Shown here: positions 60,396-64,000 of the stretch, piece by piece
Numbering within the stretch: position 1 is the first letter of the stretch
Layout: every line of letters begins with the position of its first letter
Origin: Rhodospirillum sp047263945
Lineage (GTDB): Bacteria > Pseudomonadota > Alphaproteobacteria > Rhodospirillales > Rhodospirillaceae
Reading direction: 5' to 3'
DNA length: 64,000 bases
Assembly (NCBI RefSeq): GCF_047263945.1
Contig: NZ_JBLAVB010000004.1
Location: 124,001 to 188,000, forward strand
Translations under genes and position numbers: made by a program
The notes under the pieces: generated by a model
Told to the model about the DNA's origin: nothing
Seen by the model: only the letters and a program-made list of their open reading frames with translations
Database searches by the model: none

Positions 60396-61556
60396 ATGCC
60401 ATTGATTTCAAACACTCAGGATCTCGCCGCCTTTTGTGACCGCCTGAAGGGAGAAACCTTCATCACGGTGGACACCGAATTCATGCGCGAGAAGACCTAT
60501 TGGCCCGTGCTCTGCCTCATCCAGGTGGGGGGGACCGAGGAAGCCCGCTGCATCGACCCCCTTGCCCCGGGAATCGATCTGGCGCCCCTTTATGACCTGA
60601 TGGCCGATGAGAGCATCCTCAAGGTCTTCCACGCCGCCCGGCAGGATCTGGAGATCTTCCTGCACGAATCCGGCAAGCTGCCCAAGCCCCTGTTCGACAC
60701 CCAGGTGGCGGCCATGGTCTGCGGCTTCGGTGATTCTGCGGGTTATGAGACCCTGGTGACCAAGCTGACCAAGGCCCGCATCGACAAGTCCATGCGGTTC
60801 ACCGATTGGTCCCGCCGCCCCCTGAACGACAAGCAGGTGAAGTACGCGCTCGGCGATGTCACCCACCTGCGAATCGTCTACGAAAGCCTCGCAGCCATGC
60901 TGGCGCAAAGCGGGCGGGAAAGCTGGCTGGCCCAGGAAATGGACATCCTGACCACGCCGTCCAGTTATATTGTCGAACCGGAAGAGGCTTGGCTGCGCAT
61001 CAAGGCCCGGTCCCGGTCCAGCAAATTCCTGGGCATGCTGCGCGAACTGGCCGCTTGGCGGGAGCGCACCGCGCAGGAGCGGGACCTGCCCCGCAACCGG
61101 ATCATCCGGGACGAAGGCTTGTTAGAAATCGCCGCCAGCGCCCCGACCACTCCCGAAGCGCTATCCCAGTTGCGCAGCGTATCCAAGGGTATGGCCGATG
61201 GCTCCATGGGTCAGGGGATCATTGCTGCCGTCAAGACGGCCCAATCCCTCTCGGACAGGGAGCTGCCCCAACCACCCAAAAAGGACGACCTGCCCCAGGG
61301 GTTGGGTCCCGTGGTGGACCTTCTGAGGGTGCTGCTCAAAATGAAATGCGAGCAGGAGGGCGTGGCTCAGAAGCTGGTGGCCAATATGAGCGACCTGGAA
61401 CTGATCGCCGCGGACGACAACGCCCAGGTCGCAGCCCTGGAGGGCTGGCGTCGAGAGCTATTCGGCGCCGACGCCCTGCGCCTGAAACATGGCAATCTGG
61501 CCATTGCCCTGACCGAGGATGGCCTGGGCCTGCGTATGATCCCCCTGGGAGAGTGA
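60396..61556 (+). CDS. rnd: Ribonuclease D
   Basis: A 386-residue 3'-5' exoribonuclease for tRNA maturation. The DEDD-type active site is visible: D26 and E28 in TFITVDTEFMREKTYWP, aspartate in VFHAARQDLEIFLHES, and the Y/D of KQVKYALGDVTHLRIVYE. The C-terminal half carries an HRDC-type domain (AWRERTAQERDLPRNRIIRDEGLL and following helices). Divergent from aspS, with a 145-bp gap that should hold both promoters. Confidence 0.95.
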   Translation: MPLISNTQDLAAFCDRLKGETFITVDTEFMREKTYWPVLCLIQVGGTEEARCIDPLAPGIDLAPLYDLMADESILKVFHAARQDLEIFLHESGKLPKPLFDTQVAAMVCGFGDSAGYETLVTKLTKARIDKSMRFTDWSRRPLNDKQVKYALGDVTHLRIVYESLAAMLAQSGRESWLAQEMDILTTPSSYIVEPEEAWLRIKARSRSSKFLGMLRELAAWRERTAQERDLPRNRIIRDEGLLEIAASAPTTPEALSQLRSVSKGMADGSMGQGIIAAVKTAQSLSDRELPQPPKKDDLPQGLGPVVDLLRVLLKMKCEQEGVAQKLVANMSDLELIAADDNAQVAALEGWRRELFGADALRLKHGNLAIALTEDGLGLRMIPLGE

Positions 61557-61704
61557 TAAAAAGAGAGGGGAGCAAGGTCTCCCTTCGCCTAAAGTCGCTC
61601 TTTTCCCAAGACCGCGCCGCCTCCACTTGTTACTTTTAATATCCCCTTTGCCCCAAGACACCGGGTGAGGGGACAAAAGAAACAAACATTTTGGGGGACG
61701 ACCC

Positions 61705-62064
61705 ATGTGCCAAATCTTCGCCGGACAACCCACGTCCAACTATGAGCCCGAGCGCCGTTCGGTGCGCATGGGCGGCTTTTCCACCTCAATCCAGCTGGAA
61801 CGCGTCTTCTGGCGGATCCTGGAAGAAATCGCCGAAAAGGACGGAAGCAGCGTCGCCCGGTTCATCGCCAAGCTCCATGATGAAGTGATCGCCACCCATG
61901 GGGAGGCGCGCAACTTCACGTCCATGCTGCGCTGCTGCTGCCTGATCTACATGGATCAGACCCATGAACAGGGAAACCGCGCCGTTTCCGTGCCGCGAGG
62001 CAATCCGGCGGCCCAACCCACGGCGCTGGCAATGGCGAAGGGCGCCGCAATGGCAATCGGGTAA
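61705..62064 (+). CDS. Ribbon-helix-helix domain protein
   Basis: A 119-residue protein with the alphaproteobacterial pattern MCQ(I/L)F...YEPERRSVRMGGFSTSIQLE, then FWRILEEIAEKDGSSVARFIAKLHDEV and NFTSMLRCCCLIYMDQ. The ribbon-helix-helix fold suggests a small DNA-binding regulator or anti-regulator. The C-terminal 30 residues are Ala/Pro-rich. GGGGGACGACCC precedes the ATG. It lies 148 bp after rnd, so may have its own promoter. Target unknown. Confidence 0.85.
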   Translation: MCQIFAGQPTSNYEPERRSVRMGGFSTSIQLERVFWRILEEIAEKDGSSVARFIAKLHDEVIATHGEARNFTSMLRCCCLIYMDQTHEQGNRAVSVPRGNPAAQPTALAMAKGAAMAIG

Positions 62065-62434
62065 GCGGGCCCCGGGCTCAGACCGTCCGGGCGCTGCCGT
62101 TTCTCCGATCGGACGTGTAGCAGACTGCGGAAAAAGTCCGAGCATGCCCCAAAACCGTCATTCCCGCGGACGCGCTAAGGGATGCACATATCTTTTATTT
62201 AGGGCTGATGATTTTTATTTCGTCATGCCCGTGAAAACGGGCATCCAGGGTGGGGACAGGGGACGGAAGCGGTTGACGCAACAGGAGCGCCCGTCACCGA
62301 CACCACCGAAATCAACCCTGGATCCCCGCGTCCGCGGGGATGACGAATAAAAACACCCTATTCTTGAACGTCGGAGCGGCACAGAGAAACGGCCCCCCTT
62401 GGCGTTTTCACGGCCATGACGGACCCCTTTGACG
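62065..62434. other. Gap between the ribbon-helix-helix and XRE genes
   Basis: A 370-base convergent gap that is mostly occupied by the family D inverted-repeat element, with a related GTCATTCCCGCGGACGCG fragment at 62158. No gene is seen. Confidence 0.6.
62211..62354. repeat. Family D inverted-repeat element (MITE-like)
   Basis: Two inverted ends of about 40 bases: TTTTTATTTCGTCATGCCC...CATCCAGGGT (62212-62251) and ACCCTGGATCCCCGCG...GATGACGAATAAAAA (62315-62354). Each end itself contains a small palindrome (CCCG...CGGG; CCCCGCG...CGCGGGG). The 63-base centre has no gene. CCCGCG...GGATGACG ends of this type are widely dispersed in proteobacteria, as non-autonomous elements. Confidence 0.8.
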
Positions 62435-62875
62435 TTACCGCATGACTTTCTCGATGGGCGCGTCGAAACAGGCCGCCATGCTGAGCAAAAGCGCATAGGC
62501 CGCTTGCTTCTGCGCGGAAGACCGGATCCCCTCGAAAGCCCTCAGCATCTCCCAGGTCAGGGGGTGGGTCATCATCTCCGCCCCCTCCGGGATCGGCTCG
62601 CCCGTGGGAGGCGGCAGGTCCTCGAAGAAAAAGGAGGGCGTCACGCCAAGGGCACAGGCCAAGCCATAAAGGCGGCTCGCGCTGATTCGATTGGTCCCCA
62701 GCTCGTATTTCATAAGCTGAGCACCGGAGAAGCCAACATGATCGGCAAGCTCCCTTGTGGAGAGGCCCCTGGACCGCCGCAGCCAACGCAAGCGGCGTCC
62801 AACACTGATATCAACGGGCGTGGGCGCAGCATCGCGCCCCCCTCCCGCCTTCGGGGAAAGGGTGCTGTTTTCCAT
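62435..62875 (-). CDS. XRE-family transcriptional regulator
   Basis: A 146-residue protein. A helix-turn-helix of the Cro/C1 type spans about 24-80 (GRRLRWLRRSRGLSTRELAD, then HVGFSGAQLMKYELGTNRIS and ASRLYGLACALGVTPSFFFE). The C-terminal part (about 90-146) is helical and ends FDAPIEKVMR. The pattern with FFFEDLP after the HTH is frequent in alphaproteobacterial regulators. It is a single-gene unit, convergent with the ribbon-helix-helix gene, with a family D element between them. Target unknown. Confidence 0.88.
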   Translation of the reverse strand: MENSTLSPKAGGGRDAAPTPVDISVGRRLRWLRRSRGLSTRELADHVGFSGAQLMKYELGTNRISASRLYGLACALGVTPSFFFEDLPPPTGEPIPEGAEMMTHPLTWEMLRAFEGIRSSAQKQAAYALLLSMAACFDAPIEKVMR

Positions 62876-63119
62876 GGTCGGAACATCCGACCGGAGGCCG
62901 GGGAGAACCGCCGAAACGAACCGGGTCAGAGCGGGGACATGGGGAAACAGGCCACCGGATAACCCGGCCCGCCCGGCGTCCTCCCTCAGCCCCCGGCCAG
63001 CGCGCCCCCAGGTTCGCCCCGCAAGCAGGACGAATTTGTGGAAACGGCGGACAATGGGATATAACAGGCGTTAGCCATGACCTTGCTCTCTTTCCTAGTG
63101 TAAGCAGGGTTGCGGTTAG

Positions 63120-63151
63120 GCGTTGGGGGTGGCTGCAACCACCCCCAACGC
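63120..63151. repeat. Perfect 13-bp inverted repeat
   Basis: GCGTTGGGGGTGG (63120-63132) and CCACCCCCAACGC (63139-63151) flank CTGCAA. It has no U-tract on either strand that would make it a standard terminator. Confidence 0.6.
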
Positions 63152-63307
63152 CGCTTTGCCCATCGCTGAGGTGGACACAATCGAGAGTGTACCGCGAACG
63201 GTGGCGTGTGATCTACCATCAAGAGATCAGCGGTCCGGATTTTATGGATCCTTGGCCCTGCGGCTTTCCCACCCGGGCGCTTGGCGCCTGCACGGGGATG
63301 ACGGCTG

Positions 63308-63379
63308 GAGTGAAACGGGATCATCTTGAGTCAAGCTGATCCCGCTTCACTCTCATTCTATAGATTTTAGAGTGCTCCG
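63308..63379 (+). repeat. Family B repeat, copy at the 3' end of the chemotaxis-receptor gene
   Basis: GAGTGAAACGGGATCA pairs with TGATCCCGCTTCACTC, followed by TCATTCTATAGATTTTAGAGTGCTCCG, the same linker and hairpin-1 end seen in the copy at 13230. Only the second hairpin is complete. It ends 27 bp from the receptor gene stop. Confidence 0.75.
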
Positions 63380-63405
63380 CTTGGAGAAAGGCGCCCTTCC
63401 GCCCC

Positions 63406-64000
63406 TTATGCAACTCGAATGCTGTCCATGAACTGTGCCATGTCCTGGCGGATTGCCTGGTCGCCGTCGCTCAGGGCCGAGGATGTGGACATCAAACGTT
63501 CTGCGACCCGCAGCGTCTCCGCTGCGGCGCTGCGGACCTGGGTCATCGCCGCCACCACAGATTTGGCCCCTTCGGTCGCCCCGCTGACATTGCGGGCAAT
63601 ATCGCTGGTGGTCGCCGATTGCTCGGTCACCGCCGAGGCGATTCCGGACACAAAGGAATCGATTTTCCGCACCAGATCCAAAATGGCGGCAATGGCAGAA
63701 ACCGCCTGCTCGGTGGTAGCCTGAATCGCCCCGACCTGCTGGGCGATGTCCTCCGTCGCCCGGGCCGTTTCCGTGGCCAGGGATTTCACTTCCCCCGCCA
63801 CGACGGCAAACCCCTTGCCCGCCTCCCCGGCCCGTGCCGCCTCAATGGTGGCGTTGAGGGCCAGAAGGTTGGTCTGTTCGGCAATACCGGTGATCACCGA
63901 GGTGATCTCTCCGATCCGCCCGGCCGCATCGCGCAGCTTCTCCATCTCGTCGCTGGCATGCCCCGCATCGTTTACGGCCTGGGCCGTCACCTCCGTGGAC
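63406..64000 (-). CDS. Methyl-accepting chemotaxis protein, C-terminal part (cut by window edge)
   Basis: The open frame continues past the right edge, so only the last 197 residues or so are visible. They contain the highly conserved signalling hairpin (GEITSVITGIAEQTNLLALN, then ATIEAARAGEAGKGFAVVAG and EVKSLA) and the helical return arm ending FMDSIRVA. This tip binds CheA/CheW. The sensor domain lies outside the window. A family B repeat sits just after the stop. The presence of flgE in the window supports a motile organism. Confidence 0.93.
   Translation of the reverse strand, partial: STEVTAQAVNDAGHASDEMEKLRDAAGRIGEITSVITGIAEQTNLLALNATIEAARAGEAGKGFAVVAGEVKSLATETARATEDIAQQVGAIQATTEQAVSAIAAILDLVRKIDSFVSGIASAVTEQSATTSDIARNVSGATEGAKSVVAAMTQVRSAAAETLRVAERLMSTSSALSDGDQAIRQDMAQFMDSIRVA

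Larger units (their letters stand above)
62876..63405. other. Intergenic region between the XRE and chemotaxis-receptor genes
   Basis: A 530-base gap. It contains a perfect 13-bp hairpin (63120-63151) and a family B repeat (63308-63379). A minus-strand frame of about 30 codons starting near 63078 (MANACYIPLSAVSTN) with GAGAGCAAGG upstream is possible but has no known relatives; I do not call it. Confidence 0.5.

Noticed and set aside
62986..63078. Possible 30-codon peptide gene (MANACYIPLS...)
   Set aside because: It has a fair ribosome-binding site but no signal, motif or known relative; too weak to call.
1..64000. CRISPR array, tRNA or rRNA genes, prophage, intact insertion sequence
   Set aside because: No regularly spaced repeats, no cloverleaf-like or rRNA sequence, and no transposase, integrase or phage structural genes were recognised in the window.

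Overview
The window is GC-rich DNA from an alphaproteobacterium, most likely of the Rhodospirillales type. This is inferred from the gene content: a ThiS-ThiG fusion, an adenosylcobalamin-dependent ribonucleotide reductase (nrdJ), an NDUFA12-type complex I accessory protein next to MCE/MlaD genes and a DUF2155 gene, the MCQ-type ribbon-helix-helix protein, a malic enzyme with a phosphotransacetylase-like tail, and a YhdP/AsmA-like protein divergent from glnE. I cannot name the species. I see no rRNA, tRNA, CRISPR array, prophage or intact insertion sequence. The region reads as ordinary chromosome, rich in housekeeping genes and sprinkled with short palindromic intergenic repeats.

Layout. 0-5 kb: an XRE/DUF2975 pair (cut by the window edge), then a cysE-iscR-cysteine desulfurase operon and a divergent alpha/beta hydrolase. 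5-13 kb: anmK and tyrS (divergent), a large hybrid sensor kinase, then a Pit phosphate permease followed by an orphan PstS-like binding protein. 13-25 kb: maeB, an orphan NifX-like protein, the AsmA-like protein, glnE, bcp, a DUF455 ferritin-like protein and a tiny lipoprotein. 25-32 kb: a membrane-anchored hydrolase, prfB with an intact programmed frameshift, PBP1A and the AmiC-type amidase. 32-39.5 kb: rne with a long leader, a divergent 7TM sensor kinase and OmpR-type regulator, and an aminotransferase. 39.5-45 kb: a gamma-glutamyltransferase-like lipoprotein, an M48 protease with TPRs, LrgA/LrgB and a DsbA-type thiol oxidoreductase. 45-50.6 kb: a solitary flagellar hook gene, thiSG, accB-accC and aat. 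50.7-57.2 kb: the NDUFA12/MlaD/MlaD/DUF2155 operon and nrdJ. 57-64 kb: a secreted RNase T2, aspS, rnd, a ribbon-helix-helix protein, an XRE regulator and the 3' end of a chemotaxis receptor gene.

How the genes work together. Several blocks are coherent: cysteine synthesis plus Fe-S assembly with an Fe-S sensing regulator; peptidoglycan recycling, synthesis and cleavage (anmK, PBP1A, amidase); phosphate uptake; fatty-acid initiation (accBC); cell-envelope lipid handling (two MCE proteins, the AsmA-like protein); and RNA/translation functions (rne, rnd, RNase T2, prfB, tyrS, aspS, aat).

The least ordinary signal lies between genes. At least four families of imperfect palindromic repeats recur. 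Family A (six copies, about 110-215 bp) has short terminal inverted repeats and two hairpins on each side of an A/T-rich core. It lies only at gene 3' ends, four of six times between convergent genes, and looks like a mobile-element-derived two-way transcription terminator. Families B, C and D occupy most of the remaining 3'-end gaps. Other points worth checking are the internal glycines of ThiS-ThiG, G-tracts inside the hybrid kinase gene, a NrdR-like box near nrdJ and an IscR-like site upstream of cysE.
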